From Adhaeribacter pallidiroseus (lineage in GTDB: Bacteria; Bacteroidota; Bacteroidia; Cytophagales; Hymenobacteraceae), in contig NZ_QASA01000001.1 of NCBI RefSeq assembly GCF_003340495.1, positions 496,001-560,000 of the forward strand: a stretch of 64,000 nt of DNA, written 5' to 3'. Under the pieces are notes generated by a model that was given only the letters and a program-made list of their open reading frames with translations, was not told where the DNA came from and did not search any database. Both the position numbers and the translations under genes were made by a program. Of the stretch, positions 27,142-37,700 are shown in pieces (positions within the stretch are counted from its first letter, which is position 1; each line of letters starts with the position of its first letter).

Positions 27142-28479
27142 ATGAAGCAATTTTTAAATTTTTTGGTCACGCTGCTGGTAGTTGTTAGCTGTACGCCCAA
27201 AAAATCAGAAGTTCAGTTCAGTAGTCAGCAGATCAGTCAGGTATTGGCCCAAATGACGGATATAATGGTGCACGATGTCACCAATCCGCCGCTGGCTTCC
27301 CGTTTTTTTTCTTATGCCTGTTTAGCGGGGTACGAAGTGGTAGCCCAAAATAATTCCACGAGTAAAAGCATGCACGGTATTTTAAATAAATATCCCCAAA
27401 TTGAGAAGCCAGCTGTTTCGGGTTATGCTTACCAATTAAGTACTTTGCTGGCTATGATGGAAACAGCTAAAAAAATGCAGCCTTCGGGTCCCTTACTGGA
27501 AAAGTATGAACAGCAATTTTTAGATTCCTGCCGCCGCGAAGGTATTTCGGACGAAGTAATTACGGCTTCCTTAACCTACGCCCAAGCCATTAGTAAAAAC
27601 ATACTGGCCTACGCCAAAGCCGATAAGTACAACCGCATCAGTAATTATCCGCGTTATACCCCCACCAACCAGGAAGGCACCTGGTACCCGACCCCGCCCG
27701 GCTATTTTGCCCCGGTAGAACCGTATTTTAATACCGTGCGCGCCTTTACCCTAGATACCTGCATACAGTTTAAACCGGCACCTCCCGTGGCTTTCTCCAA
27801 AGAAAAATCTTCCGGGTTTTACCAACTCATGCAGGAGAGTTACCAGGAAGGCGTGCGCTTACCAAAAGAACATCAGGCAATTGCCGCTTTCTGGGATTGT
27901 AATCCGTTTGCCTTACAGGATAACGGGCACATGCTGGTAGGGATGAAAAAAATATCGCCGGGGGCGCACTGGTTGGGCATTACGGGTATTGCGTGTCAGC
28001 AAGCCAAAGTTTCTTTTGCCGAAGCCATGCAAATAAATACGCTGGTTTCCATTTCGTTGATGGATGGCTTTATTGCGTGCTGGGACGAGAAATTTCGCAG
28101 CAACCGCATTCGGCCGGAAACCGCAATTCGCAAATACCTGGATCCACGGTGGAAACCGCTGCTGCAAACGCCGCCTTTCCCGGAGTATTTAAGCGGTCAC
28201 TCTACTATTTCGTCGGCGGCGGCTGTGGTGCTCACGCATTATTTGGGCGATAATTTTAAGTACACCGATACTGTGGAAGTACGTTTTGGTTTGCCGGCCC
28301 GCCAGTTTAAATCCTTTCAGCAAGCGGCCGAAGAAGCGGGTATTTCGCGTTTTTACGGTGGCATCCATTTCCGCGACGCCATTGATAATGGCCGGAAACA
28401 AGGTTTGCAGGTAGGCGCGTGGGTGGTAAATAAAGTAAAATCCAAAACAAATGGGCCGGCTCTGGCTGAAGTACAATAA
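27142..28479 (+). CDS. vanadium-dependent haloperoxidase / PAP2-superfamily lipoprotein
   Basis: A lipoprotein of about 445 residues (lipobox VVSC). The ATG at 27142 is preferred because the signal peptide begins there; the ATG at 27124, inside the previous gene, adds six residues. The vanadate/phosphate site is complete: Lys in WDEKFRSNRIRP, the SGH of YLSGHSTISS, and the Arg and His of SRFYGGIHFRD (with numbering from 27124, Lys323, His359 and His415). These residues are shared by vanadium haloperoxidases and PAP2 acid phosphatases. Such genes are often found next to VCBS/ASPIC-UnbV proteins in Bacteroidota. Real halide oxidation has not been shown for this subgroup, and phosphatase activity is an alternative. 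Confidence 0.85.
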   Translation: MKQFLNFLVTLLVVVSCTPKKSEVQFSSQQISQVLAQMTDIMVHDVTNPPLASRFFSYACLAGYEVVAQNNSTSKSMHGILNKYPQIEKPAVSGYAYQLSTLLAMMETAKKMQPSGPLLEKYEQQFLDSCRREGISDEVITASLTYAQAISKNILAYAKADKYNRISNYPRYTPTNQEGTWYPTPPGYFAPVEPYFNTVRAFTLDTCIQFKPAPPVAFSKEKSSGFYQLMQESYQEGVRLPKEHQAIAAFWDCNPFALQDNGHMLVGMKKISPGAHWLGITGIACQQAKVSFAEAMQINTLVSISLMDGFIACWDEKFRSNRIRPETAIRKYLDPRWKPLLQTPPFPEYLSGHSTISSAAAVVLTHYLGDNFKYTDTVEVRFGLPARQFKSFQQAAEEAGISRFYGGIHFRDAIDNGRKQGLQVGAWVVNKVKSKTNGPALAEVQ

Positions 28480-28714
28480 AGTTAATGCAGGGGCAAAATT
28501 TACCTGAACTGAATTGCCTTTCGGAGTAAAAAATTAAAAAATGGGTTTGCGCTCTTGTGGCTGGCTAATTTAAGGCTTATAATGCTGAATTACTGATTTT
28601 AGCTCCATTTAAAACGGGTAACGGCAACTTCGCTACGCAAAACGGTTGGTGCTTTATTGCGGGACGAATCTGAAAAATAAAGTATATTTCAGGGATAAAC
28701 CAGAAACCTGCACC

Positions 28715-29677
28715 ATGGCCGTCTTCTATAATCCTCAAAACCTAGCCCGGTTATTTATTTTTACTTTGTTTATAGCCTTTCCCGTGGTAACCCACGCGCA
28801 GGCACCAGGTAAAAACGAGGTGCTGCTTTTTGCTTATTTTAAAGGCAACGGTGACGGCTTGCACCTGGCCGCCAGTACCGACGGCTTACATTGGGAAACG
28901 TTAAAAAATGACAGTATATTTTTAAAACCGCAGGTTAGCCAAGATAAACTCCTGCGCGACCCCTGCATTGTAAAAGGACCGGATAACTTGTACCACCTGG
29001 TCTGGACGGTAAGCTGGAATGCCAAAGGAATCGGTTATGCTAATTCCCCGGATCTGATTCATTGGTCGGCGCAGCAGTATATTCCGGTAATGGAGCACGA
29101 AGCCGGCGCCCGCAACAGCTGGGCCCCCGAAATAACTTACGATCCAAAGCAGAAGAGCTATCTTATTTACTGGGCCACTACCATTACGGGCTTGTATCCG
29201 GAAACGCAATCGAAAGAAGAAAACGGTTATAACCACCGGATGTATTACACCACCACCCCGGATTTTAAAAAATTTAGCCCCACTAAATTGTTATACGAGC
29301 CCGGCTTTAACGTAATCGATGCCACCATAGTACCGGATAAAAACCGCTACCTGCTGTTTTTGAAAGATGAAACCCGGGAACCGCCCCAAAAAAATCTCCG
29401 GATTGCTGAAAGCCAAAACTTGACCGGCCCTTATAGTGTGGCCGGACCACCCATTACCGGTAAATATTGGGCCGAAGGTCCCACCGCACTAAAAATGGGC
29501 AACAACTGGATTGTTTACTTTGATAAATACACCGAAGGAAAAATGGGCGCCGTTACTTCGCCGGATTTAAAAAACTGGACCGATATTTCTGAAAAAATCC
29601 ATTTTCCGGCTGGCGTACGCCATGGTACGGTGTTCAAAATTTCCCGCCAGGAATACGAAAAATTAAAAAAAATCTGA
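28715..29677 (+). CDS. GH43-like five-bladed propeller glycosidase
   Basis: About 320 residues after choosing the ATG at 28715, which places a clean signal peptide (ending THAQA) at the N-terminus; an upstream in-frame start at 28646 would add 23 residues of unlikely sequence. The fold is that of GH43: the catalytic base Asp in LLRDPCIVKG, the pKa-modulating Asp in VIDATIV, and the proton donor Glu in YWAEGPTALK. It resembles the GH43-like Bt3655 group often called arabinosidase-like. It likely trims side chains (arabinose or xylose) or exo-acts on oligosaccharides in the periplasm. The location between the haloperoxidase-like gene and the HTCS places it in the PUL. Confidence 0.8.
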   Translation: MAVFYNPQNLARLFIFTLFIAFPVVTHAQAPGKNEVLLFAYFKGNGDGLHLAASTDGLHWETLKNDSIFLKPQVSQDKLLRDPCIVKGPDNLYHLVWTVSWNAKGIGYANSPDLIHWSAQQYIPVMEHEAGARNSWAPEITYDPKQKSYLIYWATTITGLYPETQSKEENGYNHRMYYTTTPDFKKFSPTKLLYEPGFNVIDATIVPDKNRYLLFLKDETREPPQKNLRIAESQNLTGPYSVAGPPITGKYWAEGPTALKMGNNWIVYFDKYTEGKMGAVTSPDLKNWTDISEKIHFPAGVRHGTVFKISRQEYEKLKKI

Positions 29678-29865
29678 TTGCGGTCCGTTCTTACCGGTTA
29701 CATAGCGCTACTAGGCATCTTCCATAAATGATAAAACAAGCCCGCGCACTTTCTCACCAGGATTAACGTTTCATGTATACTTACAGGAATACAGTGTTGC
29801 GGGAAAGAAATTGTTTAAAGGTAATTCCACGAAATCCCAACCTCGATGGCCTGCGTACACTCAGA

Positions 29866-32800
29866 ATGAATTTTAGGATTTTTCTAGCCTTTATATTTCT
29901 AACTTTTACTTTTTCAGGGTTGTCTGCCCAGCCAAACCGCTACAAATTTGTTCGGGTAGGCAATGATAAAGGTTTATCGAATAACCAGATAAATTGTATT
30001 CTACAGGATAGTCAGGGATTTATGTGGTTTGGCACTATGACGGGCTTGAACCGTTACGATGGCAACACTTTTAAAACTTTCCGACACGATATCCGGGATA
30101 ATACCTCGCTGCGCAGCAACTACATTCTGGCTTTTCAAGAAGGGCCCGAACAAAAATTGTGGGTTTTTACCCGAGCAGGTTTAAGCATTTATAATCCGTT
30201 AACCGAATCTTTTTACCCGCATTCAACCCGGTTAGTACAAAAATACGCTCTACCGGATTCGGCTATTACGCAGGTGGTAAAGGATAAGGCTGGTAATTTT
30301 TGGTTCGTGCACCAAACCAAAGGTTTGTTTTGTTACAATACCGCTACCCAGCAAACCCAGGTATATACAGACCGGCTAAAAACCGGACCTGCTCTTCATT
30401 CCAACCAACTAGCCGATATAGCTGCAGATGCAACCGGCCATATCTGGCTCATTTACACCGACGGCATTTTAGAAAAACGCGACAGCAAAAACGGACAGGT
30501 TCTATTTACATCCAACTATTTACAATCCCAAATAGCTGCCTCCCCGCAAAAATTTAAATTATTTGCCGATAACTCCGGCGACTTGTGGATTTACGGAGAA
30601 GAAACACCCAATGGTTTATTTTACCTGAACGCGCAAGAACAGGTATTTAGCCATTATTACCGCAATGCTCCGGCCTTAAAGTTAAATAACGACTTGGTGC
30701 GGAGTGTGGTGCAGGAACCAAACGGTAAAATTTGGGTAGGCACCGATCATGGCGGCATTAACGTGATTGATAAAGCCACTAAAACCGTCGACTATCTCCT
30801 GCAAAACCTGGATGAGGAGCAAAGCATCAGCCAAAATAGCATTTACGCGCTGTACCGCGATCGGGCCGGAATTATGTGGGTGGGTACTTTTAAGGCCGGA
30901 ATAAGTTATTATCACCCCAACAGCATTAAATTTCCGGTATACCGCCACCAGGCTTCCAATCCGGGTAGTTTGCCTTTTAACGATGTGAACCGGTTTGTAG
31001 AAGATGCGCAGGGTAATATTTACATTGGTACCAACGGGGGTGGTTTGCTCTACTTTAACCGGGCTACTAACCGCTATCAGCAATTTACCCACGATCCGCA
31101 GAACAAGAACAGCCTGAGTAATGATATCATTGTCGGATTATACCTGGATAAACAACAAAACCTGTGGATTGGTACTTATTACGGGGGGCTGAATAAATTT
31201 GATGGTAAAACTTTTACGCATTACCGGCATAATCCAAAAGATCCCCGCAGTATTGCGGATGATCGGGTTTGGGAAATTTTCGAAGATTCGCAGCAAAATT
31301 TATGGGTAGGTACGCTGGGCGGGGGCTTAGATGTGCTGGACCGGCAAACGCAGCAATTTCGCCACTACCGGGCTTATGAACCCGGTTCGGTTCATTCCAA
31401 TTATATTTCGTCCATCACCGAAGACAAAGCGGGTAACTTGTGGGTGGGCACCGCTTACGGCATTGATAAGCTGGATCGTAAATCCGGTAAGTTTACGCAG
31501 TACGTTAACAACAATAACGATCCGCAGGGATTAAGCAATAACAACGTTATTACTGTTCTGGAAGATAGTCGGGGGCTTCTGTGGATCGGGACAAACGAAG
31601 GTTTAAATATTTTTGATCCGGGTAAAAATAAATTTTACAGTTTCCGGCAAGAAAATGGCCTCCCCGATAATTCCATTCAGGGAATTGTAGAAGATAACCA
31701 GCATACCCTGTGGTTATCTACCCAGAACGGTATTTCTAATGTAACTGTCCGGCAAGCGCCTACTTTTTCCGGGTATACCCTTCAATTTAAAAATTTTGAT
31801 GTATCAGACGGATTGCAGGATAAAGCTTTTAATACCAACGCGATGCTTAAAATGCGTTCTGGCGATTTAATATTTGGGGGTAGTAATGGTTTTAATCTGT
31901 TTCATCCGGGTAAGCTGCAAGCAAACAAACAAGCGCCGGTGGTGGTACTTACCGAATTTCAGCTATTTAATCAGGTGGTGCAGGCCGGAGATACGCTGAG
32001 CGGCCGGGTATTATTAGCCAATGCCCTTAACCACGTGCCCGAAATAACGCTGCGCTATCACGAAAACATGTTTACCATTGCTTTTGCCGCGCTCGATTTC
32101 CTGCAACCCGAAAAAAATCAATATGCCTATAAACTGGAGGGCTTCAACGAGCAATGGTTATCCGTGGACAATAAGGTGCGCAAAGTTACTTTTACGAATC
32201 TAGATCCGGGTAGTTATACTTTCCGGGTAAGAGCCGCCAATAACGATGGGGTTTGGAACCCCAATGGCGTGGCACTGCGCCTCACTATTTTGCCGCCCTT
32301 CTGGAAAACCAATTGGGCCTTTGCACTTTATTTTTTAATTATTTTACTGGCTTTATGGCTGGCACGGCAAATTTTGTTAGGGCGGGAGCGGCTAAAATAC
32401 AAACTAGCCCAAGAGCGCCTGGAAGCTCGCCGGCAACACGAGCTGGATATGCTCAAAATCCGGTTTTTTACCAACATCAGTCACGAATTTCGCACCCCGC
32501 TTACGTTGATTTTATCTCCCTTAGAAAGATTATTAAAAGAAAACAACAGTACCGGCTACCAGAACAAACCATTGCAATTAGTTTACCGCAACGCCCGGCG
32601 TTTGCTTAATCTGGTAAATCAGTTGCTCGACTTTCGTAAGATGGAAGTGCAGGAAATAGCCTTGCATCCTACCGAGGTGGATGTTATTCCTTTTATCCGG
32701 GAAATAGTGTATTCCTTCTCCGATATTTCGGAAACCAAAAATATCCAGCTTACTTTTCAGGCCGCTGTAGAGCACCTGCTGACGCAGGTAGACCAGGATA

Positions 32801-34022
32801 AATTGGAGAAAATTCTTTTTAACCTGCTTTCCAATGCTTTTAAGTTTACACCCGAAGGCGGCAAAGTGGCGGTAGAAGTTACCATTGCCGATTTTACAAC
32901 CGATCCTAAAAGCAAGAACCTGGTGATTCAGGTAAAAGATACGGGCATTGGCATTCCATTAGAAGATCAGGAAAAAGTATTCCGGCGCTTTTTTCAAAGC
33001 GATGTACCCGGTACCATGATAAACCAGGGCAGTGGCATTGGCCTGGCTATTACCAAAGAATTCGTGAAACTACACCAGGGCCAGATTACGATGGAAAGCT
33101 CGCCCGGGGCCGGCACTTGTTTTACCATTATGCTGCCGGTGGTGCAACAAGAAATAGTGGTTATACCGGAAAGTAGCCCAACGATGAACGAAGTCCGGAT
33201 GTTAGCTCCCAACAACCTGGTAGATAAAGGCAATCAACCCTCTAAAAACGGCCGGAAAAAACCATTGATTTTACTCGTGGAAGACAACGAAGATTTTCGG
33301 TTTTACCTGAAAGATAATTTAAGTATGGTTTACCACATAGAAGAAGCAGCCAATGGCAAACAAGGCTGGCAGCAAGCGCTTACTACGTTACCGGATTTAA
33401 TTGTAAGTGATGTAATAATGCCCGAAATGGACGGCATAACCTTAAGTCGGAAATTAAAAAAGATCCCCGTACTACTCATATTCCGGTAATTTTGTTAACC
33501 GCCAATGCCACCGAAGAACAACGTTTAATGGGTTACGAAACGGGTGCCAGCGATTATATTACCAAGCCTTTTAATTTTGAAATTCTGCTTTCCCGGATCA
33601 AGCATTTAATAGCCCAACAGGCTGCTTTCCGGTCGGCGTTGCAGCATAAGATAGAAGTAAAACCGCAGGATATTGCGATTACCCCGCTCGATGAAAAACT
33701 GATTCAGAAAGCTATTGCGTTTACCGAACAAAACATCGCTAACCCCGACTTTTCGGTGGAAGAACTAAGCCGCGAGTTGGGAATGAGCCGCGTGTATTTG
33801 TACAAAAGATTAGTAGCCTTAACCGGCAAAGCACCCCTGGAATTTATCCGGACGGTACGTTTAAAGCGGGCTGCGCAGCTATTAAGCGAAAGCCAGCTGA
33901 CCGTAGCCGAAGTAGCGTATGAAGTAGGTTTCAATAATCCCAAGTATTTTACCAAGTACTTTAAACAAGAGTTTAAAGAATTACCTTCGGCGTATGCAAA
34001 TAATAAACGGGTAAAGGTGTAA
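29866..34022 (+). pseudogene. hybrid two-component system regulator (HTCS), interrupted by a 1-base frameshift
   Basis: One HTCS gene, read as two frames (to 33489 and from about 33492 to 34022). ATG 29866 gives a signal peptide (FSGLSAQ); an in-frame start at 29773 is also possible. Order: periplasmic two-bladed sensor propellers (repeats with MWFGT, IWVGTDHGG, LWIGTYYGG), Y_Y_Y domain, one membrane helix (WAFALYFLIILLALWLA), HisKA with the phospho-His in NISHEFRTPL (His904 counted from 29773), HATPase with VKDTGIGIP and GSGIGLA, receiver domain (phospho-Asp1213 in VSDVIMPEMDG), then an AraC-type HTH. The break is at a run of six As (33456-33461); one more A restores LKKDPRTTHIPVILLTA. Probably a sequencing indel. 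It should sense PUL-derived oligosaccharides and activate the locus. Confidence 0.9.
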
Positions 34023-34742
34023 GGCGGAATCTGGTCGGGGAATAGTTGGCTAAAGTGAGTATTAAAACGGATAGGCTCCTCTACAACTTTCGCGTATTAA
34101 AGCTTAAATCCATAAATTTAAGTATATTAAATGGCGCCCATTTTTTAAATTTAACTACCTGCAGGAGCTTTTTTTAAATTTATTCTTTAAGTTACCTGAA
34201 TAGTATTCCCGAGCCAACCGACAACCAGTAGCTGACGAGAATTTTAACCTCTTATTCAGGTGAAAAAAATAAAATCAATAGGGATTGTAATTGCCCGCAG
34301 AAGTACATTTAATCCGTATAAATACTGGCTTGCCGCATGGAATACTTAGTTACCTATATTGCAGATGCTGGCTGTAACCCGTATATTTGTTAAATAACAA
34401 CTTATTCGTTTCATTTAATAGCTTTTCTTTTTTAAGGATGAGCTTAAACAAGTTTGAACAAATTGAAATGAGCGTATATTTTGTATGAACTAGCAGATTA
34501 GTAAAATTTAAAAAATTAAACAACGAACAACTAAAAATTAATAACACACGGCTTTAACCAAAGAATAAACATTTGATTTTGCTGAAACAGGCGGATTTAC
34601 ACTCCCTTCATTTCCGATATACTCTTATAGAATGTGATTGTATTCCAATTTCTCCTGTTTAGCTGCGTAATTATTTAGGAAATTTACCGGAATTTTTTAA
34701 ATAAATTTTACGGGCGTGCGTAAGTAAAAGCACCATAAAGTA
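34023..34742. other. intergenic region without recognisable gene
   Basis: About 720 AT-rich bases between the HTCS gene and the next secreted metalloprotease gene. I see no hairpin with a T tract, no RNA gene and no conserved coding frame; it probably carries the promoter for the gene at 34743. Confidence 0.4.
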
Positions 34743-37700
34743 ATGAATAGTTTACGAAGTACCACCGGGAAGTGGTTTAAAATTATGAAAGTTCTTTACC
34801 CTTTTTTATGTTTGTTAAGCTGTCTGCTGAGCAGTTTAACCCTCCTGGCCCAAACGCAAAAGAACATTTATTTAGGTTCGGTTGCTAACGTAACAGCCGC
34901 CTACAGAGCCAATTTTAGAGCTACCCAAACCGCCGCTCAAACCAGTAAAATCAATTATGCTATTCCGGGGCAAAAAGTCCTGCAACTAACGGTACGTAAA
35001 GTATCCAGGTTAGCTAATGAGGAAGTGTTTACCGGATCTGTTGGTACTGGTAAAAACAACCCTTTCTTTCTGAAAGTGAGTCAGAATAAAGCATTCGGGT
35101 ATGTTGTTTTAAAAGATCAAAAAAAAGCTTACCAGTATACTTCTACCCCTACCGGTGAGGCTTATTTGCAAGAGATAGATATCGATAAAGCTATTTGCTT
35201 TGATTACAAACGCTTTAACAGTAAAACTGCCCCAGCACCTCGCCAAACTTCGGCACTTACGGCTGCTATTCCGGAGCTGCAAAGTTTACCCGGTGCCCAG
35301 GCGGTAGTATACCTCGATTTTGATGGCGGAAAAGAAACCCATAAATATTGGAACGATAGTGTAACCATTGATGCCAAGCCCGCCAACTTATCGCAATCCG
35401 AAATAGTAGCGGTTTGGAAGAAAATAAGTGAGGATTTCCGACCATTTGCTCTAAATATTACCACTAGCCCGACCGTTTATAAAAATGCGCCGGCTAAACG
35501 CCGTATGCGGGTAATATTTACGCCTACCGATACTGTTTATCCGGGGGTAGGTGGCGTAGCGTGGCCCACTTCTTTTACCTGGGGCGACGATACCCCTTGC
35601 TGGGTATTTAATAGCGGCATTATAACAGCTGGCGAAGCGGGTTCCCACGAAATTGGGCATACTTTGGGCTTAAGCCACGACGGCAGAATCTTAGCGGATG
35701 AAAGAGTTGAAGAATATTATGATGGTGGACAGTTTGGTAATTGGGCGCCTATTATGGGAATAGGTTATTACAAAAATCAGGTGCAATGGAGCAAAGGCGA
35801 ATACCCGCAAGCGAATAATCAAGAAGATGATTTAAAGATTATTACATCCCGGAACGGCTTTACTTACCGTACCGATGATCATGGTAACTCCAGCAGTAAT
35901 GCCCGGCCACTCGTGGCTTCCAGTACCGGAATAGTGTTAGCGGAGAAGAATAAAGGAATGATTACCACGCAAGCCGACCAGGATGTTTTTTCTTTTACGT
36001 TGAGTAATAGTGGTTCTATTAATCTGCAAGTAAAACCACCCTCAGAATATATTAACGCAGATACTATATTCACTAACTTAGATCTTTTACTCACTCTTAA
36101 AAACAGCGCCGGTACCACGGTGGTTACGGCTCCTTACAATTACAAAATCCAGATGGCTTCCTTAACGCCCTTACTACCGGCGGGTACGTATTATTTATTT
36201 GTGGCGGGAGTAAAAGGCGAACAAGGGGCCCAATCAGATTATAGTTCTTTAGGGGAATACACTATTTCGGGTAATCTATCGGCTACTTATTGTTTGCCGG
36301 TAGTTACCGGCGATTGTAGTAGCGATTACATTAATGATTTTAAATTTAACAGTTTAGTAAACAGCAATTCGGGCTGTAACGGGCAGAAAAATGCTTACAA
36401 CGTTTATGCACCAACGGGTACTTTAACTACGCAGGTAAATCGAGGTCAGACTTATAATATTAGTTTAAAGGCTGGACCGGAAAACCCCGAAGGGTTTGGC
36501 GTTTGGATTGATTATAACAACGATAATGATTTTAATGATGCCGATGAATTTGTTTACCAATCCCCTTCAGCCATAGTAAACGAAACTTATACGGGCAAAG
36601 TCACTATTCCCAAGAATGCCGTACTGGGGCAACGGCGGTTGCGGGTGCGGGCGCGTTATTATGAGCGGGTTACTAGCACTGATTTTTGCTCCGAATTTGA
36701 CTATGGCGAAACAGAGGATTATACCATTACAATCGCTAATCCGTCTACAGCTTCGCAATGGGATGTACGCTACGGGGGTTCCGGGTCAGAGGGGTTAGCC
36801 GAAACCATTAAAACCACCGATGGCGGCTATCTTTTAGCGGGTTATTCGGGCTCCGGCGTAAGTGGGGATAAAAGCCAGGCCAGTAGGGGCAGTAATGATT
36901 ACTGGGTACTAAAGACAGACGCATTAGGTAATAAAATCTGGGATCAGCGGTACGGTGGTACCGGGCAGGATTATTTAAACCGGGTTATTCAAACGCAAGA
37001 TGGCGGTTATCTACTGGCTGGTAGTTCTGAATCTGGTTTAAGCCGTGACAAAAGCCAGAGCAGCCGCGGCAACCGGGATTATTGGATTGTCAAAATTTCG
37101 GGTTCGGGTGCCAAGCAATGGGATAAACGTTATGGTGGTTCTGGTTACGATGAACTCAAGAAAGTCATGCAGCTCTCTACCGGCGAATATCTTCTGGGAG
37201 GATACAGTGATTCGCCGGCAGGCGGCGATAAAAGCCAGGACAGCCAAGGCGGTCTTGATTATTGGCTGGTAAAAATAAATAGCGCCGGCGGTAAAATCTG
37301 GGATCAACGGTACGGTGGCAATATGGCAGACAGCCTGGAAAACTTTATCCTTACCAGTGATAATGGCTTCTTACTAGGAGGTGCTTCCCTGTCGGGGCAA
37401 AGCGGTGATAAGAGTCAGGCCAGCCAAGGAGGAGAAGATTTCTGGCTGGTGCGCACCGATAAAGACGGTAAAAAACTTTGGGATAAGCGCTATGGCGGAA
37501 GCCGGGCCGATCATTTATACTCCATAAGTAGTTTACCAAACGCCGAATTTTTAATTGCTGGTTGTAGTGTCTCGGGTAACGATGGCGATAAAAGTCAATC
37601 TAGCCAGGGCGGGAAAGATTTTTGGTTACTTAAATTGAATAACAACGGGGCTAAAATTTGGGATAAACGCCTGGGTGGTACCGGTGACGATGAGCTCCGT

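Noticed and set aside
33456-33492. Programmed ribosomal frameshift in the HTCS gene
   Set aside because: HTCS proteins are normally single uninterrupted chains, and the same kind of -1 homopolymer defect occurs in three unrelated genes here, so an indel is simpler.
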